Positions 34,324 to 42,227 of a stretch of 64,000 nt of DNA are shown here, piece after piece (position 1 is the first letter of the stretch; every line of letters begins with the position of its first letter). This DNA comes from UBA4615 sp046046245. Lineage in GTDB: Bacteria; Pseudomonadota; Gammaproteobacteria; Burkholderiales; Burkholderiaceae_E. Both the position numbers and the translations under genes were made by a program. The notes beneath the pieces were generated by a model that was not told where the DNA came from, did not search any database, and worked only from the letters and a program-made list of their open reading frames with translations. Location of the stretch: NCBI GenBank assembly GCA_046046245.1, contig JBJOKE010000092.1, forward strand, positions 18,596 through 82,595, read 5' to 3'.

Positions 34324-35433
34324 TCAGGCCGGGATCGTGCCGAGGACGCCCTCGACCAGGTAGTTCATCTTCTCGAGCTCGAGGTTGGTCATCTCGAGCG
34401 TCGTGCCCCCGGCGATCACCGTCGCGCCCTTGTTGTCCTTCAGCGGGCCCTTGAAGATCGCGTCGCCCTTCTTCATCGACGCGAGCGCCGCCTCGCCGGC
34501 CTGCTTCGCCTTCGGCGTGAGCGACGGGCCCCAGGCGGACATCTTCACGAAGCCCTCCTTCAGACCGCCGCGCAGGAAGTTCGGGTGCGGCTTGCCGGTA
34601 CGGGCCGCCTCGACCAGCATGCCGTACGGCGTCACCCAGTCCCACTCGGCGCCGGTCAGGTAGCCCTTGGGCGCCAGCGCGGCCTGGCTCGCGTGATAGC
34701 CGCAGGACATGATCCCGCGCTTCTCGGCGGTCTCGATCACCACCTTCGGACCGTCGACGTGGCAGGTCACGACGTCCACGCCCTGGTCGATCAGGCTGTT
34801 GGTCGCCTCGGCCTCCTTGACCGGCATCGACCAGTCGCCGGTGAAGATCACGCGGGTGGTGATCGACGGGTCGACCGAGCGCGCGCCCATCGTGAACGCA
34901 TTGATGTTGCGCAGCACCTGCGGGATCGGCTTCGCGGCCACGAATCCGAGCTTCTTCGACTTGCTCATGTGGCCGGCGACGACGCCGTTCACGTACTGGC
35001 CGCCGTCGATGTAGCCGAAGAACGATCCGCCGTTCTTCGGATGCTTGCCGTCCGTCCAGAGGCCGCCGCAGTGCGCGAAGCGCACGTTCGGGTACTTCTC
35101 GGCCATGCGCAGCATGTGCGGGTCGAAGTAGCCGAACGAGGTCGCGAAGATCAGCGTCGCCTTGTCCTGGTTGATCATCGCCTCCATCGACTTCTGGACG
35201 GCGACGGTCTCGGGCACCTTCTCCTCCTCGATGACCTTCACGCCGGGGAGCTTCTTGAGCCCGGCGGCGGCCTGCGCCTGCGCCTGGTTGTAGCCGAAGT
35301 CGTCGCGCGGGCCGACGTAGATGACGCCGACGGTGATCGGCGACTGGGCGGAGGCGCGCAGCGGCAGGCCGGCGGCGGACAGCAGGCCGGTGGCGCCGGC
35401 GGCGCGCAGCAGGGAACGGCGGGTGGCGGACAT
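34324..35433 (-). CDS. BMP-family substrate-binding lipoprotein-like protein
   Basis: A 369-residue periplasmic binding protein with a twin-arginine-like or Sec signal (SATRRSLLRAAGATGLLS, cleavage after RASA). The mature start ITVGVIYVGPRDDFGYNQAQ and later blocks LIFATSFGYFDPH, GYIDGGQYVNGVVAGHM and GVDVVTCHVDGPKVV are typical of the basic membrane protein (Bmp/PnrA) family, which binds nucleosides and related nitrogen compounds. AAGGAGT lies 6 bases before the start. It is the first gene of the second half of the island, and a GntR-type palindrome lies 80 bases upstream. Its ligand here is probably a ureide such as biuret or triuret. Confidence 0.9.
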   Translation of the reverse strand: MSATRRSLLRAAGATGLLSAAGLPLRASAQSPITVGVIYVGPRDDFGYNQAQAQAAAGLKKLPGVKVIEEEKVPETVAVQKSMEAMINQDKATLIFATSFGYFDPHMLRMAEKYPNVRFAHCGGLWTDGKHPKNGGSFFGYIDGGQYVNGVVAGHMSKSKKLGFVAAKPIPQVLRNINAFTMGARSVDPSITTRVIFTGDWSMPVKEAEATNSLIDQGVDVVTCHVDGPKVVIETAEKRGIMSCGYHASQAALAPKGYLTGAEWDWVTPYGMLVEAARTGKPHPNFLRGGLKEGFVKMSAWGPSLTPKAKQAGEAALASMKKGDAIFKGPLKDNKGATVIAGGTTLEMTNLELEKMNYLVEGVLGTIPA

Positions 35434-35513
35434 GGTGACTCCTTGCGAGGCGATGGGTGGGCGCGCGGGGCGATCCTCGGGTCGGCACCCTCGTTCGGTC
35501 CGAGGGATACCGT

Positions 35514-35533
35514 CATGCATACAAGATTGCATG
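35514..35533 (-). promoter_or_regulatory. GntR-type operator upstream of the BMP transporter/biuH operon
   Basis: The inverted repeat CATGCA-N8-TGCATG contains, on the minus strand, CTTGTATGCATG, close to the TTGTATGCAA-like sites seen elsewhere in the window. It lies 80 bases before the binding-protein start and overlaps a possible -10 region downstream of TTGCTG. The gene for a GntR-type regulator ends 150 bases upstream, so it is the obvious candidate to bind here. Confidence 0.55.
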
Positions 35534-35680
35534 TCGCTCACAGCAAGTTGCGTGCCGAGCCGGAAAACGGCGTGCGCGAGGCGACGATGCGCCGAGGTCG
35601 CGCGTGCGAGGCCGGGGTTGGTGCACGCCAGGGCGTCAGCGGGAGGGCGTCGGCGCGGGGGCGCGCACCGGCGCGAGGCA

Positions 35681-36385
35681 TCAGCCGTCGGCGCGTGCCC
35701 TCGCCTCGTGCAGCATGTGCAGCGTGATCTTGCGGACCTCGGCCTTGCTGGCCTCGACGTGGGTGCGCAGCAGCAGCACCGCCTGGTCCGCGCGCCGCTG
35801 CTGGATCGCCCGCAGGATCTTCGCGTGCTCGGCGTAGGTCGCCTCGATCCGCGGCGTCTTCGTGAAGTCGAGCCGGCGGATGATCCGGATCCGCTCGGTG
35901 ACCTCGGCGTGGACCCGCGACATCTCGCGGTTGCCCGCGCTGCCGACGAGCGCCGCATGGAAGGCCTCGTCGAGCCGCGCGACCTCGCGCATCTCCGTCT
36001 CGCGCTCGTCGGCGGCCACCGTCCAGATGCGGCGCAGCGCGTCGAGCTCGGGCCGTTCGTCGGCTTCGCACAGCCGCCGCACCGCAGCCGACTCGAGCAC
36101 GATCCGCAGTTCGTACAGCTCCTCGAACTGGCGGAAGTCGAAGGGCTTGACCCGCCAGCCGGCGCGGAACATCACCTCGAGGTAGCCATCGCGCTCGAGG
36201 CGGTAGAGCGCCTCGCGCACGGGCGTGCGCGAGGCCTGCGTGCGCTCGGAGATCTCGGTCTCGGTGAACCGATCGCCGGGCAGCAGCCGGAAGTCGAAGA
36301 TGTCCTGCTTGACGCGCTCGTAGACCTGGGTGGCCAGGTTCACCGCCGCGGGGCGCACGGTCTTCATGGCGGACGACGATGCCAT
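35681..36385 (-). CDS. GntR-family (FCD-domain) regulator of the ureide island
   Basis: A 234-residue regulator with an N-terminal winged helix (YERVKQDIFDFRLLPGDRF, ISERTQASRTPVREALYRLERDG) and an FCD ligand domain (ELRIVLESAAVRRLCEADE, LDEAFHAALVGSAGN, YAEHAKILRAIQQRR). It is the last gene of the atzF-to-dppF unit, 3 bases after the dppF stop, and lies directly upstream of the BMP/biuH operon. That position and the palindromes at both operon heads suggest it controls the whole island. The start could also be the Met 6 codons later; neither has a clear ribosome site. Confidence 0.9.
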   Translation of the reverse strand: MASSSAMKTVRPAAVNLATQVYERVKQDIFDFRLLPGDRFTETEISERTQASRTPVREALYRLERDGYLEVMFRAGWRVKPFDFRQFEELYELRIVLESAAVRRLCEADERPELDALRRIWTVAADERETEMREVARLDEAFHAALVGSAGNREMSRVHAEVTERIRIIRRLDFTKTPRIEATYAEHAKILRAIQQRRADQAVLLLRTHVEASKAEVRKITLHMLHEARARADG

Positions 36386-36388
36386 GCG

Positions 36389-37405
36389 TCAGGCGTCGAG
36401 CTTCAGGCAGGCCGCGCGGTGCGACGGGTGGGAGCCGGCCACCGGCCGCAGCGCCGGCATCGCGGCCGCGCAGCCGGCGTCGTCGATCGGGCAGCGACCG
36501 TGGAGGCGGCAGGCGTTCGGGTCGGGATCGATCGGGCTGCGTACCTCGCCGGCGAGGGGCGCGGGCGCGCGGCCGCTGCCGGGGATCGCCGACACCAGGG
36601 CGCGGGTATACGGATGCGCCGGCGCGTCGAACACCCGCGCCGCCGGCCCCTCCTCCACCACCCGCCCGAGGTACATCACCACCACCCGGTCGCACAGCAG
36701 GCGCACCACGTTCAGGTCGTGCGAGACGAACAGGTAGGTCAGCCCGCGCTCGCGCCGAAGCCGCGCGAGCAGCTGCAGCACCACCGCCTGCACCGACACG
36801 TCGAGCGCGGCCGTCGGCTCGTCGAGCACCAGCAGCGAGGGCTCGGGCGCGAGCGCCCGAGCGATGCCCACGCGGGCCCGCTGGCCACCCGAGAGCTGAT
36901 GCGGGTAGCGGTCGAGCAGTTCGGGCGGCAGCCCCACCTCGTCGGCCACGCGGCGCACGCGCGCGTCGACGTCGCCGGGCAGGCCGAGCCGCAGCACCGG
37001 CTCGGCGATCGCCGCGCGCGCGGTCTGCCGCGGATCGAGGCTGTCGGTCGCGTCCTGGAACACCAGCTGGATGCGCGCGCGGGTGCCGGAGGTGGCGAAC
37101 GCACGCGCCGGGATCGCCCCGACGTCTCGCCCCTCGAACAGGATCGTCCCCTCGGTCGGGTCGATCAGCCGCGCGAGCAGCCGCGAGAGCGTCGACTTGC
37201 CGCAGCCCGACTCGCCGACGAGCCCCACCGACTCGCCCCGCCGCAGCGCGAGATCCACCTCGTCGACCGCGTGCAGCCGGGGGGCCCGCCGGCCGCGGCC
37301 GAGCACGAAGCGCTTCGACAGCCCGCGGGCGTCGATCAGCGGCGCGTCGCCGGCCCCGTCGGCGGGCGCGGCGCCGGTCAGGCCACCGGCAGCGGATTCG
37401 AGCAT
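36389..37405 (-). CDS. Peptide-type ABC transporter ATP-binding subunit DppF/OppF-like
   Basis: A 338-residue ATPase with Walker A GESGCGKST, the Q-loop LVFQDATDSLDPRQT, signature LSGGQRARVGIARAL, Walker B LLVLDEPTAALD and the His switch FVSHDLN. The C-terminal CRLHGRCPIDDAGC is the cysteine-containing tail found in oligopeptide-type ATPases. It overlaps the preceding DppD-type gene by 28 bases. Together they energise the transporter whose permeases and binding protein are encoded upstream in the same unit. Confidence 0.92.
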   Translation of the reverse strand: MLESAAGGLTGAAPADGAGDAPLIDARGLSKRFVLGRGRRAPRLHAVDEVDLALRRGESVGLVGESGCGKSTLSRLLARLIDPTEGTILFEGRDVGAIPARAFATSGTRARIQLVFQDATDSLDPRQTARAAIAEPVLRLGLPGDVDARVRRVADEVGLPPELLDRYPHQLSGGQRARVGIARALAPEPSLLVLDEPTAALDVSVQAVVLQLLARLRRERGLTYLFVSHDLNVVRLLCDRVVVMYLGRVVEEGPAARVFDAPAHPYTRALVSAIPGSGRAPAPLAGEVRSPIDPDPNACRLHGRCPIDDAGCAAAMPALRPVAGSHPSHRAACLKLDA

Positions 37406-38361
37406 GCGACATCCTCGGTGGATCCGGCGGCGACGTGGCGCAGCGCATCGCGACAGTCCGGCAGCGCGCGCGGGCAGCGGTCGACGAAGCGGCAGGCGGG
37501 CAGGTCGGTGCGGCGCAGGTCGGGCAGGCCGCCGGCGATGGGGCTCAGTTCGTCGAGCGACGCGCGGCCGGCCGGCGTCGACGCGATCAGCGCCTGGGTG
37601 TAAGGATGGCGCGGCGACGCGAAGAGCCGCGCGGTCGGGCCCGCCTCGACGACGTGGCCCGCGTGCATCACGACGATCCGGTCGCAGAAGTCGGCCGCAA
37701 GCGCGAGATCGTGGGTGATCAGCAGCGTGGCCACGCGATCGGCGCGCGCCCGCTTGCGGATCAGCTCGAGCACGGCGGCCTGGGTGGTGACGTCGAGCCC
37801 GGTGGTCGGCTCGTCGGCGATCAGCAGCCGCGGCCGGCTCGACATCGCGAGCGCGATCATCACCCGCTGACACATGCCGCCCGACAGCTCGAACGGATAG
37901 GCGTCGAAACGCCGCTGCGGGTCGGCGATCGCCACCTCGCGCAGGCAGTCGATCGCGCGCGAGCGCAGGTCCTGAGAGCGGATCGCATGGTGACGCCGCA
38001 GCACGTCCTCGAGCTGGCGGCCGATCGGGCGGATGGGATTCAGCGCCGCGCGCGGGTTCTGGAACACCATCCCGATCTCGCGGCCGCGCAGGTCCTGCAG
38101 CTCGCGCTCTGAGGCGGCGCGCAGGTCGATGCCGCCGAAGCGGATCGAGCCCGAGGTGATCCGCGCCGCGCGGTCCGACAGGCCGAGCAGCGCGTAGCAG
38201 AGCACCGACTTGCCCGAGCCCGACTCGCCGACCAGACCCACGATCTCGCCGCGTCCCACCGTCAGCGAGACGCGCTCGAGCGCGCGCACCGTGCCGGTCC
38301 GCGTGCGGAACTCGAGCGACACGTCGTCGACGGCGAGCAGCGGCGGCGCAGCCTCGGTCAC
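37378..38361 (-). CDS. Peptide-type ABC transporter ATP-binding subunit DppD/OppD-like
   Basis: A 327-residue ATPase with Walker A GESGSGKSV, the Q-loop MVFQNPRAALNPI, signature LSGGMCQRVMIALAM, Walker B LLIADEPTTGLD and the His switch LITHDLA. The C-terminal CRFVDRCPRALPDC is the usual oligopeptide-ATPase tail. The start is GTG, overlapping the DppC-type stop as GTGA, so translation is coupled. Next to atzEGH and atzF the substrate is more likely a ureide-type compound than a peptide, but that is inference. Confidence 0.92.
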   Translation of the reverse strand: MTEAAPPLLAVDDVSLEFRTRTGTVRALERVSLTVGRGEIVGLVGESGSGKSVLCYALLGLSDRAARITSGSIRFGGIDLRAASERELQDLRGREIGMVFQNPRAALNPIRPIGRQLEDVLRRHHAIRSQDLRSRAIDCLREVAIADPQRRFDAYPFELSGGMCQRVMIALAMSSRPRLLIADEPTTGLDVTTQAAVLELIRKRARADRVATLLITHDLALAADFCDRIVVMHAGHVVEAGPTARLFASPRHPYTQALIASTPAGRASLDELSPIAGGLPDLRRTDLPACRFVDRCPRALPDCRDALRHVAAGSTEDVACSNPLPVA

Positions 38362-39230
38362 GTGCGCCTCCGCGGGTCGAGCAGGTCGCGCAGCGCGTCG
38401 CCCAGCAGGTTGAACGCGAACACCGCCACCATCAGCACCCCACCGGGGAAGAACGCGACCCACCACTCGCCCGAGACGATGTACTGCGCGCCCTCGGCGA
38501 CCATGATCCCCCACTCGGGCGTCGGCGGCCGGACGCCCAGGCCGATGAACGACAGGCCGGCCGCGTTGAGGATCGCCCAGCCCATGTTCAGCGACACCTG
38601 GACCGCGATCGGCGGCAGCAGGTTCGGGAAGACGTGGCGCATCAGCACGCCCCACTCGCCGTTGCCGGCGAGCCGGGCCGACTCGACGAAGCCCGCCTCG
38701 CGGCGCACGTTCGCCTCGGCGCGCGCGACGCGGATGTAGAACGGCAGGTTGATGATCGCGGTGGCGATGACGATGTTGGCGAGCGTGTTGCCCAGCGCCG
38801 CGACGATGCCCATCGCCAGCACGAAGAGCGGGAAGGCCATGATCGTGTCCGCCACCCGCGAGACGATCCGGTCGGGCCATCCGCCGAAGAAGCCGGCCGC
38901 CGCGCCCAGCGTCGCGCCCACCGCGAAGGAGAGCGCCACCGCGGCCACCGCCAGCCCCAGGTCGAGCCGCGCCGCGACCATGCAGCGCGACAGGATGTCG
39001 CGGCCGAGCGAATCGGTGCCGAACCAGTGCGCGCCAGACGGCGGCTGCAGCGCGCGGGAGGGGTTGGTGGCGAGCGGATCGTAGGGGGCGAGCAGCGGTC
39101 CCAGCAGCGCGAGCAGCACCAGACCGGCGAACAGCACCGCTGCGACCAGCGTCACCGGGTTCTCGGTCAGCACGTGGCGCAGGTGGCCGCCGCGGCGCGC
39201 GGGGCTCGACGAAGCGGGGACGGCGGCCAT
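38358..39230 (-). CDS. Peptide-type ABC transporter permease DppC-like
   Basis: A 290-residue inner-membrane protein with about six membrane segments. It starts with a short cytoplasmic tail and the first helix (LVAAVLFAGLVLLALLGPLLA), then has the GTDSLGRDILSR motif typical of DppC-type permeases. The coupling loop is ARLAGNGEWGVLMRHVFPNL. It lies 4 bases after the DppB-type stop and overlaps the DppD-type start. Confidence 0.93.
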   Translation of the reverse strand: MAAVPASSSPARRGGHLRHVLTENPVTLVAAVLFAGLVLLALLGPLLAPYDPLATNPSRALQPPSGAHWFGTDSLGRDILSRCMVAARLDLGLAVAAVALSFAVGATLGAAAGFFGGWPDRIVSRVADTIMAFPLFVLAMGIVAALGNTLANIVIATAIINLPFYIRVARAEANVRREAGFVESARLAGNGEWGVLMRHVFPNLLPPIAVQVSLNMGWAILNAAGLSFIGLGVRPPTPEWGIMVAEGAQYIVSGEWWVAFFPGGVLMVAVFAFNLLGDALRDLLDPRRRT

Positions 39231-39234
39231 CGCG

Positions 39235-40248
39235 TCAGCCGTTCATCGCGACCCGCGGGTCGATCGCGAGGTAGGCGAGGTCGATCGCCAGGTTCAGCAG
39301 CACGTAGAGCACGCCCATCGTCAGCACGAAGCCCTGCACCGGCGCGTAGTCCGACGCGGTCAGCGACTCGATCGCGAACGAACCGATCCCCGGCCACGCG
39401 AACACCTTCTCCACCAGCACGTTCGAGCCGAGCAGGAAGGAGAACACCATGCCGAGCGTGGTCACCACCGGCAGCAGCGCGTTGCGCAGCGCATAGCGCA
39501 CCAGCACCGTCGGCGTGCGCAGGCCGAGCGCGCGTGCGGTGCGGACGAAGTCGGACGACAGCACCGACAGCATCGAGGCGCGCGTCATCCGCGTGATCGG
39601 CGCGAGCACGAAGAGCGCCATCGTCACCGCGGGCAGCACCAGCTGGCCGGCACAGGCGCGCCAGAGCTCGCCGTCGAGCGCCAGCGCGGCGTCGATCAGG
39701 TACAGGCCGGTGACCGCGGGCGGCGGCGAGAACGAGGGATCGAGCCGGCCGATCGGCGACGGCGCCCAGCCGAGCACGAAGTAGAAGAGCCAGGTGAGCA
39801 GCAGCCCGGTGAAGAACACCGGCAGCGACACGCCGGCAGTGGTCACCAGGCGGGCCAGCTGGTCGATCCAGGAGCCCTGCCGGACAGCCGCCGCGATGCC
39901 GAGCGGCATCGCGACCGCCACCGCGAGCACCAGCGCGACCAGCGTCAGCTCGATCGACGCCGGCAGGCGCGATGCGATCTCCTCGGCGACCGAGCGGCCG
40001 GTGGTGAGCGACTGGCCGAGCTCGCCGCGCGCCAGCTCGGCGACGTAGGACACGAACTGCCGGTACAGCGGCCGGTCGAGCCCCAGCTGCGCGCGGATCT
40101 GCTCGATCGCCTCGGCCGACGCAGCCTGCCCGGCGAAGTAGGCGGCCGGGTCGCCGGGCAGCGCGCGGGTCAGCAGGAACGTGATGACGATCACGCCCAG
40201 CAGGTTCGGCAGCGCGCCGACGATCCTCAGCAGGGCGAGGCGGATCAT
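39235..40248 (-). CDS. Peptide-type ABC transporter permease DppB-like
   Basis: A 337-residue inner-membrane permease. The N-terminal helix contains LPNLLGVIVITFLLTRALPGDPAAY, given here as PNLLGVIVITFLL followed by TRALPGDPA, the DppB signature. The ATPase-coupling loop is FVRTARALGLRTPTVLVRYA. The start codon overlaps the atzH stop (ATGA), which ties the transporter translationally to the hydrolase genes. Confidence 0.93.
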   Translation of the reverse strand: MIRLALLRIVGALPNLLGVIVITFLLTRALPGDPAAYFAGQAASAEAIEQIRAQLGLDRPLYRQFVSYVAELARGELGQSLTTGRSVAEEIASRLPASIELTLVALVLAVAVAMPLGIAAAVRQGSWIDQLARLVTTAGVSLPVFFTGLLLTWLFYFVLGWAPSPIGRLDPSFSPPPAVTGLYLIDAALALDGELWRACAGQLVLPAVTMALFVLAPITRMTRASMLSVLSSDFVRTARALGLRTPTVLVRYALRNALLPVVTTLGMVFSFLLGSNVLVEKVFAWPGIGSFAIESLTASDYAPVQGFVLTMGVLYVLLNLAIDLAYLAIDPRVAMNG

Positions 40249-40646
40249 GCCGGCGGCAGTCCCATGAAGCTCACGTGCGCGGCCACCACCCGCCAGCCGG
40301 CGGCGGTGCGCACCCAGGTCTGCTGCTGGCGGCCCACCCAGTTCGGCCGGCCCTCGCGCTCGAACTGGACGCTCGCGGTGGCGAAGTCCCGCCCGAAGGT
40401 CTGGATCACCTTCTTCAGGATCCGCCGCTGCAGTCCCACCGACGGGCGCGACGCGCGGAATGCGGCGATCTCGTCGTAGCTCCAGAGGTTCTCGGTCGCG
40501 CCGAAGCGCAGCGTCATCGGGTGGTTCCAGAAGAGCTCGTCGAGCACCGCCACGTCGTTGGAGACGAGGGCGCGCTCGTAGCGGTCGAAGACCGCCTCCA
40601 CTTCGGCGAGCACATCGGGCAGGTTCAGCTGGCTGTCGTCGATCAT
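40245..40646 (-). CDS. atzH: AtzH/HpxZ-like protein (DUF3225)
   Basis: A 133-residue protein of the SnoaL/NTF2-like fold. Its sequence (VEAVFDRYERALVSNDVAVL, FWNHPMTLRFGATENLWSYD, IAAFRASRPSVGLQRRI, TWVRTAAGWRVVAAHVSFM) fits the DUF3225 family that includes HpxZ of oxalurate catabolism and AtzH of cyanuric acid catabolism. AtzH from Pseudomonas sp. ADP hydrolyses and decarboxylates 1,3-dicarboxyurea to allophanate, which would link AtzE to AtzF. The gene lies 19 bases after atzE and overlaps the permease start. The symbol is given by context with atzE/G/F; HpxZ-type function is the alternative. Confidence 0.8.
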   Translation of the reverse strand: MIDDSQLNLPDVLAEVEAVFDRYERALVSNDVAVLDELFWNHPMTLRFGATENLWSYDEIAAFRASRPSVGLQRRILKKVIQTFGRDFATASVQFEREGRPNWVGRQQQTWVRTAAGWRVVAAHVSFMGLPPA

Positions 40647-40665
40647 CGTGTCTCCCTGCGTCCGG

Positions 40666-42036
40666 TCAGGCGAAGGCCGGGGCGATGGGCGCCGCGGCGA
40701 TGCCGAGCTGCTCGAGCGCGGCGGCCACGCGCAGCGCGTGATCCTCGCGCCAGGGCGCGGCGATCACCTGGATCGCGATCGGCATCCCGTCCCGGCGGAT
40801 CGGCGCGGCCACCACCGGCAGGCCGGCGGCCGACACCGGCTGCGTCAGCACGCCCATGCTCGCGCGCGACGGCAGCCGCCGGCCCCGGACCTCGATCCAG
40901 TCGTCGCCGATCCGCGGCGAGGTGACCGGCGTGGCCGGCGCGAGCAGCACGTCGTGATCGGCGAAGAGCGCGTCCACCCGCTCGACGCAGGCGCGCCGCA
41001 CGCGGTGCGCGCGGTGGACCCAGGCGGCCGGTACCAGCGCGCCCGCGAGGAAGCGCGCGCGCGAGTGCGGCTCCATCGCGTCGTAGCGGTGGCGCAGGTC
41101 GTCGAGATGCAGCGCGCCGCCCTCGGCGGCGGTGATCACGAAGGCCGCGCCGCGACCGAGCTCGGCATCGGGCCAGTCCGCGCGGCCCACGCTCGCATGC
41201 GTGCCGATCGCGGCCGCCGCGGCGTCGACCGCGGCCACCGCCTCGGGCGAGGCCATGTCCTCGAACCAGCCGCCCAGCCGCGCGATCCGCAGGCCCTCGA
41301 GGTTCGCGGCCGCGTCGCCGCGCAGCGCGGGCAGCGCCGGCTCGCGCGCGCGCTGCGCGCAGCCCGGGTCGCGCGGATCGGGCCCCTGCATCGCGTCGTA
41401 GGCGAGCGCGAGCTCGCGCACGCTGCGCGCGAGCGGGCCGATGGTGTCGAGCGAGAACACGAAGGGGAAGGCGCCGCCGCGGCTCAGCCGACCGAAGGTC
41501 GGCCGCAGCCCGAAGATGCCGCACAGCGAGGCGGGCACGCGGATCGAGCCGTTGGTGTCGGTGCCGAGCGTGATCGGCACGAGGCCGGCGGCGACCGCCG
41601 CGCCCGAGCCGCCCGACGAGCCGCCGGCCATCCGCTCCGGGTCGTGCGGGTTGCGGGTGGCGCCGTAGTGCGTGTTCTCCGTGGTGAATCCGTAGGCGTA
41701 CTCGTCCATGTTCAGCGCGCCGACCAGGATCGCGCCGGCGGCTTCCAGCCGCGTCACCGCGGTGGCGTCGGCCGCGGCGGGGGCCGCGCCCGGGCGCTCG
41801 CGCTCGATCCGCGAGCCGGCGAGCGTGACCAGCCCGGCGACGTCGAACAGGTTCTTGACCGCGAAGGGCACGCCGGCGAGCGGCCCGACCGCCGCCTCGC
41901 CGGCGGCGCGCGCGGCGTCGAGCTCGGCGGCGCGCCGCAGCGCGCGTTCGCGCAGCACCGCGGTGAACGCGTTGACCCGGGGATCCAGGCGCTCGATGCG
42001 CTCGAGCGTCGCGCGGATCGACTCGACCGCGCTCAT
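40666..42036 (-). CDS. atzE: AtzE-family amidohydrolase (1-carboxybiuret hydrolase subunit)
   Basis: A 456-residue amidase-signature enzyme. The Ser-cisSer-Lys triad is visible: Lys near 60 in FAVKNLFDVAG, Ser near 139 in GGSSGGSGAAVAAG and Ser near 163 in LGTDTNGSIRVPAS. It follows a 60-residue AtzG-like gene with an ATGA overlap, the arrangement known from the AtzE-AtzG heterodimer, which derives from GatA-GatC of the tRNA amidotransferase. AtzE removes the terminal amino group of 1-carboxybiuret to give 1,3-dicarboxyurea. The related HpxY acts in oxalurate breakdown, so the natural substrate here should be tested. Confidence 0.85.
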   Translation of the reverse strand: MSAVESIRATLERIERLDPRVNAFTAVLRERALRRAAELDAARAAGEAAVGPLAGVPFAVKNLFDVAGLVTLAGSRIERERPGAAPAAADATAVTRLEAAGAILVGALNMDEYAYGFTTENTHYGATRNPHDPERMAGGSSGGSGAAVAAGLVPITLGTDTNGSIRVPASLCGIFGLRPTFGRLSRGGAFPFVFSLDTIGPLARSVRELALAYDAMQGPDPRDPGCAQRAREPALPALRGDAAANLEGLRIARLGGWFEDMASPEAVAAVDAAAAAIGTHASVGRADWPDAELGRGAAFVITAAEGGALHLDDLRHRYDAMEPHSRARFLAGALVPAAWVHRAHRVRRACVERVDALFADHDVLLAPATPVTSPRIGDDWIEVRGRRLPSRASMGVLTQPVSAAGLPVVAAPIRRDGMPIAIQVIAAPWREDHALRVAAALEQLGIAAAPIAPAFA

Positions 42037-42215
42037 CGGACGAACACCGGCAACGGCTCGACCTCGGGCCCGAGCTCCACGCGCTCGAGCGCCGCGGCGA
42101 TCGCCGCGAGCCGCTCGAGGTTCTCCACCACGGCGGCCTCGTCGGCCGTCGCCGCGGGCAGCGCCATCATCGTCGCGCCCGCCCTGACCCACGCCACGAT
42201 CGCGTCGCGGTCCAT
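42033..42215 (-). CDS. atzG: AtzG-like small subunit (DUF4089, GatC-derived)
   Basis: A 60-residue protein with two helices (AIVAWVRAGATMMALP and VENLERLAAIAAALERV) and a C-terminal tail ending EVEPLPVFVR, which is the shape of AtzG/HpxX. In the known complex the tail wraps around AtzE and stabilises it, in the way GatC does for GatA. GGAGG lies 6 bases before the ATG. Its stop overlaps the atzE start. The small size, the neighbour and the EPLPVF tail make the call firm. Confidence 0.85.
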   Translation of the reverse strand: MDRDAIVAWVRAGATMMALPAATADEAAVVENLERLAAIAAALERVELGPEVEPLPVFVR

Positions 42216-42227
42216 CGCCGTCCTCCT